A stretch of DNA of 64,000 nt from Lachnospiraceae bacterium (lineage in GTDB: Bacteria > Bacillota > Clostridia > Lachnospirales > Lachnospiraceae), in NCBI GenBank assembly GCA_021203205.1, contig JAJQBQ010000038.1, forward strand, positions 85,474 to 149,473, in the 5' to 3' direction. Positions 30,152-39,071 of this stretch are shown piece after piece. The notes under the pieces were generated by a model that was given only the letters and a program-made list of their open reading frames with translations, did no database searches and had not been told where the DNA came from. A program made the translations under genes and the position numbers. Positions within the stretch are counted from its first letter, which is position 1. Every line of letters starts with the position of its first letter.

Positions 30152-30160
30152 GAGTGCTAA
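30134..30160 (+). promoter_or_regulatory. CIRCE operator of htpG
   Basis: A perfect TTAGCACTC-N9-GAGTGCTAA (30134-30142 and 30152-30160), the known HrcA repressor site. Its first 18 bases lie within the element's att core. Confidence 0.95.
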
Positions 30161-30166
30161 TTATGG

Positions 30167-30195
30167 TTGACATTTCTTCCCCATGGTATTATAAT
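30167..30195 (+). promoter_or_regulatory. htpG promoter
   Basis: TTGACA (30167-30172) and TATAAT (30190-30195) are 17 bases apart, six bases beyond CIRCE. Confidence 0.93.
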
Positions 30196-30301
30196 GCCGT
30201 GCAGTTTTCGGGAACGGACACGGACAACCGGCGGAACAGGACAGAGAATTTTCTGCCGCCGGATGATAAAACAGTCGCGATTCCCAGAGTGAAAAAATAA
30301 A

Positions 30302-30360
30302 GCTTCTGTCTCAACAGAACCGGCGTAAGGTTTATGGAAAAGTCCGAATGAGACAGAAGC
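30302..30360 (+). promoter_or_regulatory. 12-bp leader hairpin before the htpG start
   Basis: GCTTCTGTCTCA (30302-30313) is perfectly complementary to TGAGACAGAAGC (30349-30360). The stem ends only six bases before the GGAGG ribosome-binding site (30367-30371). It could affect mRNA stability or translation in the ~185-base leader. Confidence 0.6.
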
Positions 30361-30381
30361 AAAAATGGAGGCGTTTTTATT

Positions 30382-32682
30382 ATGGCGAAACATGGAAGTT
30401 TATCAATTAACAGTGAAAACATTTTCCCTATTATTAAAAAATGGCTGTATTCCGACCACGATATTTTCTACCGTGAGCTGGTGAGCAACGGCTGCGATGC
30501 CATCACAAAGCTGAAAAAGCTGGATGTGATGGGCGAGTACCAGATTCCGGACGGCGAGAAGCTGCAGATGCATGTGATCGTGAACCCGGAGGAGAAGACC
30601 ATCAGGGTGACCGACAATGGCATCGGCATGACGGCGGACGAGGTGGACGAGTACATCAATCAGATCGCTTTTTCCGGCGCAGCGGCATTCCTGGACAAGT
30701 ACAAGGATAAGACGAACGAAGATCAGATCATCGGTCATTTCGGCCTGGGCTTCTACTCGGCATTCATGGTGGCGGACAGAGTTACCATCGACACGCTTTC
30801 CTGGCAGGAGGGCGCGGCACCGGTTCACTGGGAGTGTGACGGCGCCACCGAGTTTGACATGGGCGAGGGCGACCGCACCGTGCGCGGCACCGAGATTACG
30901 CTGTACCTGAACGAGGACAGCTACGAGTTTGCCAACGAGTACCGGGCGAGAGAGGTGCTGGACAAGTACTGCTCCTTCATGCCTACCGAAATCTTCCTTG
31001 AAAAGGCAAACGCCGAGCCGGAGTACGAGACCATCCCGGAGAGCGAAGTGACCGAGGAGGACACGGTTGTCGAGATCATCGAGCCGGAGAAGAAGGAAGA
31101 GAAAGACGAAAAGAAGTCGAAGAAGATGCACGCGAAGGCTTCTTCGGAAGCGTCTGAGGATTCCGATGAGACCCCGGAAGCGGAAGTCGTGGAAGATACC
31201 GACAGCGATGAAGAGGATGTCGAAGATGAAGATTACGACTTCGACGAAGAGGAAGAGGATGCCGAAAAGAAGGACGAGCGCAAGGCGAAGATCGTAAAGC
31301 GTCCGAAGCCGATCAACGACACAACGCCGCTCTGGACGAAGCATCCGAACGACTGCACGGACGAGGAGTACCGCGAGTTCTACCGCAAGGTATTTAACGA
31401 CTACAAGGAGCCGCTGTTCTGGATCCACCTGAACATGGACTATCCGTTCAACTTAAAGGGTATCCTGTACTTCCCGAAGATCAACATGGAGTACGAGTCC
31501 GCCGAGGGCGTGATCAAGCTCTACAACAATCAGGTCTTCATTGCGGACAATATTAAGGAAGTGATTCCGGAGTTCCTGATGCTTCTGAAAGGCGTCATCG
31601 ACTGCCCGGATCTGCCGCTGAACGTATCCCGCAGCGCGTTGCAGAACGACGGTTTCGTGAAGAAGATTTCCGATTACATCACGAAGAAGGTCGCCGACAA
31701 GCTTACCGGCATGTGCAAGACGGATCGTGAGAATTATGAGAAATACTGGGATGACATCAGCCCGTTCATCAAGTACGGCTGCCTGAAGGATGAGAAGTTC
31801 TGCGAGAAGATGAGCGATTACAACCTCTTCAAGGACATCAACGGCAAGTACCTGACGCTGAAGGATTACCTCGCCGCGAATGATGCGGCAAAGAATGCCG
31901 AAAACGCGGCGGAAGGCGAAAACGGTGCTGCGGAGTCCGGCGAGGCTGCGGAGGTTGCAGGCGAGAGCGGTGCGGCAGATCAGGCGGCGGCCGGCAGCGA
32001 AGAGGGTGCGGAGCAGACAGCTGAGGTCGTGGATGAGAACGGCGAATCCGCAGAGAAGAAGGAAGAGGAGCCGAAGGAGCAGAAGGTCTTCTATGTGACG
32101 GATGAGGTGCTGCAGAGCCAGTACATCCGCATGTTTAAGGAAGCCGGCATGGACGCGGTGATCTTAAACCATTCGATCGACCAGCCGTTTATCTCCCAGC
32201 TGGAGCAGAAAAACGAGGGCGTGAAGTTCTTACGCATCGATGCGGATGTGTCCGAGACCCTGAAGGAGGAGGACGAAACGCAGGCCGCTTCTCTGGAAGA
32301 GATGAAGACAACCCTCACGGACATCTTCCGCAAGGCCGTGGGCAAAGAAAAGCTTGAGGTGAAGGTGGAAAACTTAAAGGATGAGAACACCTCCTCCATG
32401 CTCACCGTGTCCGAAGAAAGCCGCCGCATGCAGGATATGATGAAGATGTACGGCATGTACGGTATGGGCGACATGGGGTATCCGGTGGAGGAGACGCTGA
32501 TCCTCAACGCGAAGCATCCGCTTGTGAAATATGTGCTGGAGCATAAGGACGGCGAGTACGCGGAAACCGTGTGCAGGCAGCTCTATGACCTGGCGCGCAT
32601 CGCCAACCAGCCGCTGGGCGCGGAGGATATGGCTCAGTTCATCCGCCGCAGCAATGAGATTATGATGATTTTGGCGAAGTAA
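30382..32682 (+). CDS. htpG: Hsp90 chaperone HtpG with charged inserts
   Basis: A 766-residue Hsp90, about 140 longer than typical bacterial HtpG. The ATPase domain has NGCDAITKL, DNGIGM and GHFGLGFYSAFMVA. The middle domain begins near residue 318 (PLWTKHPNDC) with the conserved YPFNLKGILYFPK and LPLNVSRSALQ. Two inserts stand out: residues ~211-317 form a Glu/Asp/Lys linker between N and middle domains, like the charged linker of eukaryotic Hsp90; residues ~502-567 are an Ala/Glu-rich insert between middle and C-terminal domains. Regulated by CIRCE. The element now lies directly upstream. Confidence 0.95.
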   Translation: MAKHGSLSINSENIFPIIKKWLYSDHDIFYRELVSNGCDAITKLKKLDVMGEYQIPDGEKLQMHVIVNPEEKTIRVTDNGIGMTADEVDEYINQIAFSGAAAFLDKYKDKTNEDQIIGHFGLGFYSAFMVADRVTIDTLSWQEGAAPVHWECDGATEFDMGEGDRTVRGTEITLYLNEDSYEFANEYRAREVLDKYCSFMPTEIFLEKANAEPEYETIPESEVTEEDTVVEIIEPEKKEEKDEKKSKKMHAKASSEASEDSDETPEAEVVEDTDSDEEDVEDEDYDFDEEEEDAEKKDERKAKIVKRPKPINDTTPLWTKHPNDCTDEEYREFYRKVFNDYKEPLFWIHLNMDYPFNLKGILYFPKINMEYESAEGVIKLYNNQVFIADNIKEVIPEFLMLLKGVIDCPDLPLNVSRSALQNDGFVKKISDYITKKVADKLTGMCKTDRENYEKYWDDISPFIKYGCLKDEKFCEKMSDYNLFKDINGKYLTLKDYLAANDAAKNAENAAEGENGAAESGEAAEVAGESGAADQAAAGSEEGAEQTAEVVDENGESAEKKEEEPKEQKVFYVTDEVLQSQYIRMFKEAGMDAVILNHSIDQPFISQLEQKNEGVKFLRIDADVSETLKEEDETQAASLEEMKTTLTDIFRKAVGKEKLEVKVENLKDENTSSMLTVSEESRRMQDMMKMYGMYGMGDMGYPVEETLILNAKHPLVKYVLEHKDGEYAETVCRQLYDLARIANQPLGAEDMAQFIRRSNEIMMILAK

Positions 32683-32835
32683 AAACAGGAAGGTACTGCT
32701 CGAATGACGAGCGGGAATGTAAAGTTTTTATGGATTTTTGACCGAAGTTTTGGCGGGTTCATGAGTTATGCTCATGAGGAAACCGGGAGAACAGAAATAA
32801 CGGGAAAGAATCTGATATTAAGGTTTGTGGTGAAA

Positions 32836-32880
32836 TAAAAAAGCCGTGCGAAAGATTACAGACTTTCGCACGGCTTTTTT
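32836..32880. terminator. bidirectional terminator between htpG and thrE
   Basis: AAAAAAGCCGTGCGAAAG pairs perfectly with CTTTCGCACGGCTTTTTT around an eight-base loop, with A- and T-runs on both sides. Confidence 0.92.
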
Positions 32881-32949
32881 GCTTTTTGGCGTATATTTCG
32901 GGACATTTTCGCGGCGGAAGAAAAATCCGACTGACTTGATAAAAACAGC

Positions 32950-34167
32950 TTATTTGCGCTTAAAACTGAGTGTCCGCGCCGCCGTAGACACGAATAGAAT
33001 TGCCACCGCCATGACCCCTGCGATCGCTACCGTGTGGACGCCCTGTGACGCGAAGCCCTCCATATCGCCGCGCACGACATAGTTCATGGTGTAGTAGAGT
33101 GCCGCCCCCGGGAGCAGCGGGAAGATGGACACCACGAGGTAGGAGATGGCCGGGAAATGGCGGATGCGGGCCATCACTTCGGAGTACAGCGCGGCAAACA
33201 AGGTGCCTGCGAAACAGGCGGTGATGTCGTCGGTGCCGAGGTGCAGGCAAATCAGGTAGATCACCCAGGTAAACATGCCGCCCAGCACGCAGAACAGGCT
33301 GCCGAAGCCGTGCAGGTTAAAGAGAATCGTGAAACCGACGCAGCCCACAAAGCAGGCGGCTGCGGACAAAAGCAGCGCGGCGTTCGCGTCGACGCCGGCC
33401 GCAGGTGTGCCCCAGAAAGCGGAGGCAAGGTGAAACGCGGCACCTACGCCCAGAGCGATCGCCGCGGCGATCAGAAACACCTGCACGATGCGGTTGATGC
33501 CGGAGTTTGTGTCCCCGAAGATGATGTCCCGCATGGCGTTGGTGAAGAGAAGTCCCGGCACCAGAATCATGAGGGCGCCGATGATGACGGCATCCACATT
33601 ATCTGCCAGCCCCGCGGCGTCCATCCCGTAGGCCGGAAGCGCCAGCAGAAAGGCCGCAATGATTGTGCGGAAAAATACATTTACGTGGAAGCGGTCCATC
33701 ACCAGATTTACCAGCCCGGTCACCAGCCCGCACACGGCGGCGCACAGGCTGTCCGTCAGGGAGCCGCCGAACAACACGGCAAAGCCCAGCGCGCCCAGTG
33801 CGCTCCCGGCAAGCTGCATGGCCGGGGAGTAGGAAACGTGAACCCGCTCCGCTTCCGAAAGCCATTCGGCAGCCACGGCAGGCTCCGGGTGTTCCGCGCA
33901 GATGCGGCGGCTTAAGTTTGAGTAGCGCTCCACGCCGTCCAGGTCGTTGCCGTGGCTGGGGATGCGCCGCATTCGCGTGAGGGGCTTTCCGTTCTGCGCA
34001 ATGATGCTTACGGTCAGGCAGTTCGGGATGGCAAAGGCCTCGGCGTCGATTCCGTAGCTCGCGAGCACGCGCTTTGCGCTCTCCTCGATGCGGAAGGTCT
34101 CCGCGCCGCACATGGCGAGGTGGTAGCCCAGATCTGTGGCCAGATCCAGCAGGGTATAGTAGTCCAT
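32950..34167 (-). CDS. threonine/serine exporter, ThrE family
   Basis: A 405-residue membrane protein combining both ThrE halves. The cytosolic N-terminal region has the hallmark LGYHLAMCGAETFRIEES, followed by about ten hydrophobic segments from residue ~115 (SALGALGFAVLFGGSL; TIIAAFLLALPAYGMDAAGL; DAVIIGALMILVPGL) and a C-terminal ThrE_2-like part. It exports small amino acids such as Thr or Ser by inference from family. ATG 34167 gives the usual MDYYTLLDLATDLG start with GAGGATTGAAGAA upstream; 34182 is in frame. Confidence 0.88.
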   Translation of the reverse strand: MDYYTLLDLATDLGYHLAMCGAETFRIEESAKRVLASYGIDAEAFAIPNCLTVSIIAQNGKPLTRMRRIPSHGNDLDGVERYSNLSRRICAEHPEPAVAAEWLSEAERVHVSYSPAMQLAGSALGALGFAVLFGGSLTDSLCAAVCGLVTGLVNLVMDRFHVNVFFRTIIAAFLLALPAYGMDAAGLADNVDAVIIGALMILVPGLLFTNAMRDIIFGDTNSGINRIVQVFLIAAAIALGVGAAFHLASAFWGTPAAGVDANAALLLSAAACFVGCVGFTILFNLHGFGSLFCVLGGMFTWVIYLICLHLGTDDITACFAGTLFAALYSEVMARIRHFPAISYLVVSIFPLLPGAALYYTMNYVVRGDMEGFASQGVHTVAIAGVMAVAILFVSTAARTLSFKRK

Positions 34168-34538
34168 TTCTTCAATCCTCATTTCACAGTGGAAATATGT
34201 TTTCGCCGCCCGGTATCGGAGTCCGAAACAGTTATAGGTCAGCAGGTGCGTATCTTATCACGGGAAATGAAGGAAGTAAACCTGAAAATAAATAAATGAA
34301 ATGAAAAATCCGGTTGCAGAATCCCCCGCTTTTGTGTTACACTGTGCGCGCTTTTCCTCCTGATTTCGGAACCGGAACGTTCGAATGGTTGAAGATGAGT
34401 TTTCAACTGCAGAATCCCAAACAGGACGAAGGAGTTTCGGCCGGAAGTAAAGAGGGATGCACTGCAGATTCACGGAATCGTTGACAGTCATGTTATCGCT
34501 GGTGAATCAGATCTACATAGAACTACAAGGAGATTATC
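34168..34538 (+). promoter_or_regulatory. intergenic region with weak promoter for the purF-like gene
   Basis: TTGCAG (34314-34319) and TTACAC (34337-34342) are 17 bases apart, giving a ~190-base leader. The words CTGCAGAATCCCA and CTGCAGATTCACG occur at 34410 and 34462. I do not recognise a purine riboswitch here. Nothing else is visible. Confidence 0.4.
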
Positions 34539-35957
34539 ATGGGCGGAATTTTTGGAGTTGCTGCGAAGCGCAGCTGCACGATGGAACTGTTTTACGGAAT
34601 TGATTATCACTCGCACCTTGGCACGCGCCGGGGCGGCATGGCGGTGTATGGGGAGCAGGGCTTCCAGAGGGCGATTCACAATATCGAGAATTCGCCGTTC
34701 CGCACGAAGTTCGAGAAGGATGCGGATGAGATGGAGGGCTGGCTCGGAATCGGCTGCATCTCCGACTATGAACCGCAGCCGCTGCTGGTGCAGTCCCATC
34801 TGGGCAGCTTCGCCATCACGACGGTCGGGAAGATCAATAACATGGGCGCGCTCTTAAAGGAAGTCTATGAGAACGGCAATACGCATTTTCAGGAGATGAG
34901 CAGCGGGCAGATCAACGCCACGGAGCTGGTGGCCTCGCTGATCTGCAAGAAAGAGACCATCACGGAGGGCATCCGCTACGTGCAGGAGATTGTGGACGGC
35001 TCCATGTCTGTGCTGCTGATGACGAAGGAGGGGCTTTACGCCGCCAGAGACCGGATGGGCCGCACGCCCCTGGTCATCGGAAAGAAGGCGGACGCCCACT
35101 GCGTTTCCTTCGAGAGTTTTGCTTACCTGAACCTTGGTTATGAGGATTATAAAGAACTGGGACCGGCGGAGATTGACTTTATCACGGCGGATTCCGTAGA
35201 GGTGCTGCAGCAGCCGGGCAAAGAGATGCGCATCTGCTCGTTCCTCTGGATTTATTACGGTTATCCGAACGCCACCTATGAGGGCGTGAATGTGGAGACC
35301 ATGCGTTACCGCTGCGGCGCCGCGCTGGCGAAGCGCGACCGCGAGGGCGCGGACATTTCCCCGGATCTTGTCGCGGGAGTGCCGGATTCCGGAACCGCCC
35401 ACGCGGTGGGCTACGCGAACGAGTCGGGCATTCCGTTCGCCAGACCTTTCATTAAATATACGCCGACCTGGCCCCGCTCCTTCATGCCGACAAAGCAGAG
35501 CCAGCGCAACCTGATCGCCCGCATGAAGCTGATTCCGGTGAAGGAACTGATCGAGGACAGGAAGCTGCTGCTGATCGACGACTCCATCGTGCGGGGAACC
35601 CAGCTGCGGGAGACGACGGAATTTCTGTACGACAGCGGCGCGAAGGAAGTTCACGTGCGCCCGGCCTGTCCGCCACTCCTGTTCGGCTGCAAATACTTAA
35701 ACTTTTCCCGCTCCAAATCGGACATGGACCTGATCGCCCGCCGCGTCGTTCGCGACCGCGAGGGGGACGATGTCTCGCCGGAGGTGCTGGCCGACTATGC
35801 GGATCCCTGCAGCAAAAACTACGCGGAAATGCTTGAAGCCATCCGCAAACAGCAGAATTTTACCACGCTGCGCTACCACCGGCTCGACGACATGGAGGAA
35901 TCCATCGGCATCAGCCCGTGCAAACTGTGCACTTATTGCTTTAGCGGGAGAGAGTGA
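34539..35957 (+). CDS. amidophosphoribosyltransferase paralogue lacking the N-terminal Cys
   Basis: A 472-residue PurF-family protein. The phosphoribosyltransferase motif LLLIDDSIVRGTQLRE (PRPP loop) is intact. The glutaminase half keeps the family layout (YHSHLGTRRGGMAVYG) but begins MGGIFGV where PurF requires Cys in CGIFG. Without that nucleophile it cannot release ammonia from glutamine in the usual way. C-terminal cysteines (SPCKLCTYC) could be structural or Fe-S ligands. It stands alone, not in a pur operon. It may be ammonia-dependent, regulatory, or use another amine donor. AAGGAGATTATC precedes the ATG. Confidence 0.85.
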   Translation: MGGIFGVAAKRSCTMELFYGIDYHSHLGTRRGGMAVYGEQGFQRAIHNIENSPFRTKFEKDADEMEGWLGIGCISDYEPQPLLVQSHLGSFAITTVGKINNMGALLKEVYENGNTHFQEMSSGQINATELVASLICKKETITEGIRYVQEIVDGSMSVLLMTKEGLYAARDRMGRTPLVIGKKADAHCVSFESFAYLNLGYEDYKELGPAEIDFITADSVEVLQQPGKEMRICSFLWIYYGYPNATYEGVNVETMRYRCGAALAKRDREGADISPDLVAGVPDSGTAHAVGYANESGIPFARPFIKYTPTWPRSFMPTKQSQRNLIARMKLIPVKELIEDRKLLLIDDSIVRGTQLRETTEFLYDSGAKEVHVRPACPPLLFGCKYLNFSRSKSDMDLIARRVVRDREGDDVSPEVLADYADPCSKNYAEMLEAIRKQQNFTTLRYHRLDDMEESIGISPCKLCTYCFSGRE

Positions 35958-36108
35958 TCCTAAACTGCGCAATACATGATAGTAAGTTGAAAACATAGAT
36001 TTCGTATTTAGACATGCAGATTTTGTCGTATTGTTCTGTGTTTTGCAAAATATATTGATGCCATAGATTGTCGGATGATGGTGTAAAGCAAACTGGGAAA
36101 GAAGAATT

Positions 36109-36588
36109 ATGTCGAAAAAAGAAGCAAAAACCAACGCCATACGCATCCTGGAATCCATGAAGATCCCTTTTTCGCAATATACATACACCTGCGAAGAATT
36201 TGAGGATGCGCTTCAGGTCGCGGACATGCTGTCGCTTCCGTATGAGAAGGTATATAAAACCCTTGTCACGGAGGGAAAGAGCCGTAGCTATTATGTTTTT
36301 GTCATTCCGATTGCGGAGGAGCTGGATCTGAAAAAAGCCGCGAAATCGGTGGGCGAAAAGAGCGTGGAGATGATCCATGTGAAAGATCTTTTTGCGATTA
36401 CCGGCTATATCCGCGGCGGCTGTACGGCTGTGGGGATGAAGAAGCAATATGTTACGCGGATCGATGTGTCGGCAAAAGACATGCCTTCCATGATTGTCAG
36501 CGGAGGCAGGCTGGGGTTGCAGATCGAGCTCGCGCCGGAGGATCTCAGACGAGCGGTAAGGGCAGAGTATGCGGAGCTTCTCCGGTAA
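36109..36588 (+). CDS. ybaK: Cys-tRNA(Pro) deacylase, YbaK family
   Basis: A 159-residue YbaK/EbsC editing protein that hydrolyses Cys mischarged on tRNA-Pro. Conserved features are KTLVTEG near the N-terminus, the catalytic-region Lys in YVFVIPIAEELDLKKAAK, and GYIRGGCTAVGMKKQ. Length is typical. The ribosome-binding site is weak (GGGAAAGAAGAATT). It has its own short upstream region after the purF-like gene. Confidence 0.92.
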   Translation: MSKKEAKTNAIRILESMKIPFSQYTYTCEEFEDALQVADMLSLPYEKVYKTLVTEGKSRSYYVFVIPIAEELDLKKAAKSVGEKSVEMIHVKDLFAITGYIRGGCTAVGMKKQYVTRIDVSAKDMPSMIVSGGRLGLQIELAPEDLRRAVRAEYAELLR

Positions 36589-36772
36589 GTATTTCCGGCA
36601 GAACCGTGAAAACAGAGGGTTCCGCTTCGTATGATTTTCCACGTGCGAAGCATTCCGTGAATCAATTTGTGAAAGCTGCATTACTTTTAAGATGTGATAT
36701 ATGTTTTGCCCCGGGATGTTGTGCAGACCGGAACAGGCCGGGGACATCAGCAAGTTATTTATGTGTATAAAA

Positions 36773-36903
36773 GAGGCTTACCGGCGGGGGTTCTTTCCCG
36801 ATTTCGGGTACAACTTTTCCGGAAAAATGTTTCTTCCTGTAAAAGACATTTTCTGTGAAAAAGTGTACCCAAAGTCGTGAAGGCCCCTCTATCGGTAAGC
36901 CTC
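36773..36903. repeat. 131-bp imperfect palindrome
   Basis: The ends GAGGCTTACCG (36773-36783) and CGGTAAGCCTC (36893-36903) are perfectly inverted. Inside, TTCGGGTACAACTTTT opposes AAAAAGTGTACCCAAAG. It lies between convergent genes and overlaps the last codons of the DUF5721-like gene, so it could serve both as a bidirectional terminator and as a mobile repeat. Confidence 0.7.
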
Positions 36904-37377
36904 AAAAATTTTCGCAACCTCATGATCCCAGGCATGCTCAAACGACTTATCCAGCGTGAAAATATTCAGGGAAAGTCCGCTTCGAACAGAGGAACGGCTC
37001 TGCTCATACAGGATTGTGAAGGAGAGAGAGTTTACATTTTCCGCGGTGATGTCATCCGAAAAACTGACGTCCGACATAAGTCTGCGAACTTCCTCCGGCG
37101 GAAGGAGAAAGGTAAGCTGCATTTTTAGCGGCAGCCGCTTTCCCTTCACAAACTGGAAGCAGAAGGTTTTTAGCCTGTCCCAGCGGACAAATTCCTCCGC
37201 GGATTTCATCTCTTCCATTTCTTCCGCCGAATAGAAGTCGCGCCGAAATGCTCCGTCAAAGCGCATCGTGCAGAACGTGGTGATGAGCACTTCGCGGATC
37301 AGGTAGCGGTCGAACACATCTTTTGAGAGCAGATGCGACATCAGCTGTTTGGTATCGGTTAATTCCAGTGAAATCAT
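36889..37377 (-). CDS. DUF5721-like protein
   Basis: A 162-residue protein, start MISLELTDTKQLMSHLLSKD, with the stretches VFDRYLIREVLITTFCTMRFDG and FVKGKRLPLKMQLTFLLPP. It matches my memory of the DUF5721 family of Lachnospiraceae; function unknown. No ribosome-binding site of high quality is seen (GGAGAGATTTTAC). The last five codons lie inside the palindromic repeat. Confidence 0.7.
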   Translation of the reverse strand: MISLELTDTKQLMSHLLSKDVFDRYLIREVLITTFCTMRFDGAFRRDFYSAEEMEEMKSAEEFVRWDRLKTFCFQFVKGKRLPLKMQLTFLLPPEEVRRLMSDVSFSDDITAENVNSLSFTILYEQSRSSVRSGLSLNIFTLDKSFEHAWDHEVAKIFEAYR

Positions 37378-37525
37378 GTAAAATCTCTCCGCTTTTCACA
37401 AATTTCTAATGCAATCGGTTCACACTGAAAAATCACACAGACATCAGAAACACCATTCGTTATTCGTTTTCAGATACAGAAAGAAATCCGGCTTGTGTCT
37501 GGCTCCGCGGTAAAGCCGTGGGAAA

Positions 37526-38698
37526 TCAGTCTTCCACCGTCTCCATAACCCCGATCCCGTAGGTGATCTGCATCAGCACCGGGTCAAACTGTGTCGGCGC
37601 GAGCTGGATCAGCTTCGTGTCGTCCTCGATGACCGCCATGCCCATGCTCCAGCCGGCCTGGTGGATGCGGCTGTCGTAGGAGACCAGCATGTTCACCTGT
37701 TCCCAGGGGCCTTCGCCCAGGTTGTAGTTCACCAGGAATTTGCCCGGGTCACGCAGGCCAAGCCAGCCGCCGTCGCGCTTGCCGCTTAAGATGATGGTGC
37801 CGTTCGGGCCGCCGTTTTTCGTCCAGACACAGTAAGGCATGCTGCCGACATACTGGCCGTCGGCCGTCTCCGGTCTGGTTCCGTACAGGGCCGGATCGCC
37901 GAAATTCAGGCCGTCGTCGGAAATCTTGAAATAAACGCTCTGATCCGGGGTGTTTACGATCTCGTAGCACATGAAATATTTCCCGTTCGGGAGCTTTGCC
38001 ACGATCGCCATGCCGGGGCGGTGAATGCCGTCCGGAATGGCCACCACCAGGTGCGATTCGCCCCAGGTTTTGCCGCCGTCCGGGGAGGAGATGACCGCAA
38101 GACACTGGTTTAACAGATGATCCGTGTGCGGCTTCTCATCGGTATACACGACGGTCAGGTCGCCGTAGGCGTTTAAGTAGAGGAACGGCTCCCACACCGG
38201 CCCAAGGCAATCCCAGTTGTATTCCTTGGGAGCGCCGCCGTAGGCGAAGGAAGAACGGTATTCCCAGGTCTTCCCGTGGTCGCGGCTGATGTAAAGCTGC
38301 AATTCGGTGCCGACAAATTCCGGTGCGGTATCGTGCAGGTAGGGTTCCAGAGATACTGCGTTGGCGGCAAACAGAATCGTCCCCGCCGGGAGGTCGCCGC
38401 AGGGCTGCGGCAGCTCGAAGAGAACCGGCTGAAAGCGCAGGCCCCAGCCGCGCACCGTATCTTCCACATCCCCGGCGTGCTCCCAGGTCTTACCGCCGTC
38501 CGTGCTCTTAAAGATCGGCATGATCGGCGGCTCAATATCCAGCGCGTACTCAAAGGTTGCGAGCAGCGTGCCGTTTTCCTCACCGGCGTGGTGCAGCTCG
38601 ATCACACGCGGATAGCTGACACCGTTTCCCGGTTTAATTTCATCCCTGCGCGGCGAAAAAACAACGCCGTTAAAGTCCTTTGTTAATTTTAATGACAT
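37526..38698 (-). CDS. BNR/Asp-box sialidase-like protein
   Basis: A 390-residue beta-propeller protein with three Asp boxes: STDGGKTW, SRDHGKTW and SPDGGKTW. Other conserved-looking parts are YPRVIELHHAG near the N-terminus and GIHRPGMAIVAKLPNGKYFM. There is no signal peptide. This resembles exo-sialidase-like glycosidases of gut Firmicutes that act on small substrates, but the sialidase Arg triad cannot be confirmed by eye, so the substrate is open. ATG 38698 with AAAGGG upstream is preferred to 38722. Confidence 0.75.
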   Translation of the reverse strand: MSLKLTKDFNGVVFSPRRDEIKPGNGVSYPRVIELHHAGEENGTLLATFEYALDIEPPIMPIFKSTDGGKTWEHAGDVEDTVRGWGLRFQPVLFELPQPCGDLPAGTILFAANAVSLEPYLHDTAPEFVGTELQLYISRDHGKTWEYRSSFAYGGAPKEYNWDCLGPVWEPFLYLNAYGDLTVVYTDEKPHTDHLLNQCLAVISSPDGGKTWGESHLVVAIPDGIHRPGMAIVAKLPNGKYFMCYEIVNTPDQSVYFKISDDGLNFGDPALYGTRPETADGQYVGSMPYCVWTKNGGPNGTIILSGKRDGGWLGLRDPGKFLVNYNLGEGPWEQVNMLVSYDSRIHQAGWSMGMAVIEDDTKLIQLAPTQFDPVLMQITYGIGVMETVED

Positions 38699-38872
38699 GA
38701 CAGGTACCCTTTCATAACTCATAAAAGTTGTCCGAACCAGGTGGCAGGACAGACCGCTTAAAATGCAAATCCGATAAGTGAGGATTGCGCCTTAAAAACA
38801 GCCGCTCGTATTATAATGGAAAGAAGAGGAGATTACCAGCACTTTTTCATGAAAATGCGGTCGAAGTTTTTG

Positions 38873-38899
38873 TTAGCACTCAATTGAAATGAGTGCTAA
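38873..38899 (+). promoter_or_regulatory. CIRCE operator of clpB
   Basis: A perfect TTAGCACTC-N9-GAGTGCTAA (38873-38881 and 38891-38899), the second in this window. Its loop AATTGAAAT differs from the htpG loop AACAAAACT. Confidence 0.95.
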
Positions 38900-38906
38900 A
38901 AAGTGC

Positions 38907-38935
38907 TTGACATATCACATAAAAAGTGCTATACC
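38907..38935 (+). promoter_or_regulatory. clpB promoter
   Basis: TTGACA (38907-38912) and TATACC (38930-38935) are 17 bases apart, just beyond CIRCE. The leader holds a TGACACC/GGTGTCA hairpin (38992-39030) whose outer strands (TTAGAAAATTATG and CATAAGTTTTCAA) could also pair, ending beside the AGGAGG site. Confidence 0.85.
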
Positions 38936-39071
38936 AGACGCGTCGAGAGACAAAAGGGGAACCGCACAAATATGTGTACTTTAGAAAATTATGACACCCC
39001 GGAGCGCGAAGCGAGAAAACAGTGGTGTCACAGGTTCTCCCTGACCATAAGTTTTCAAAAGGAGGATTGCC

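Noticed and set aside
34168..34538. Purine riboswitch ahead of the purF-like gene
   Set aside because: I cannot find the conserved purine-riboswitch junction or paired-loop elements in this leader.
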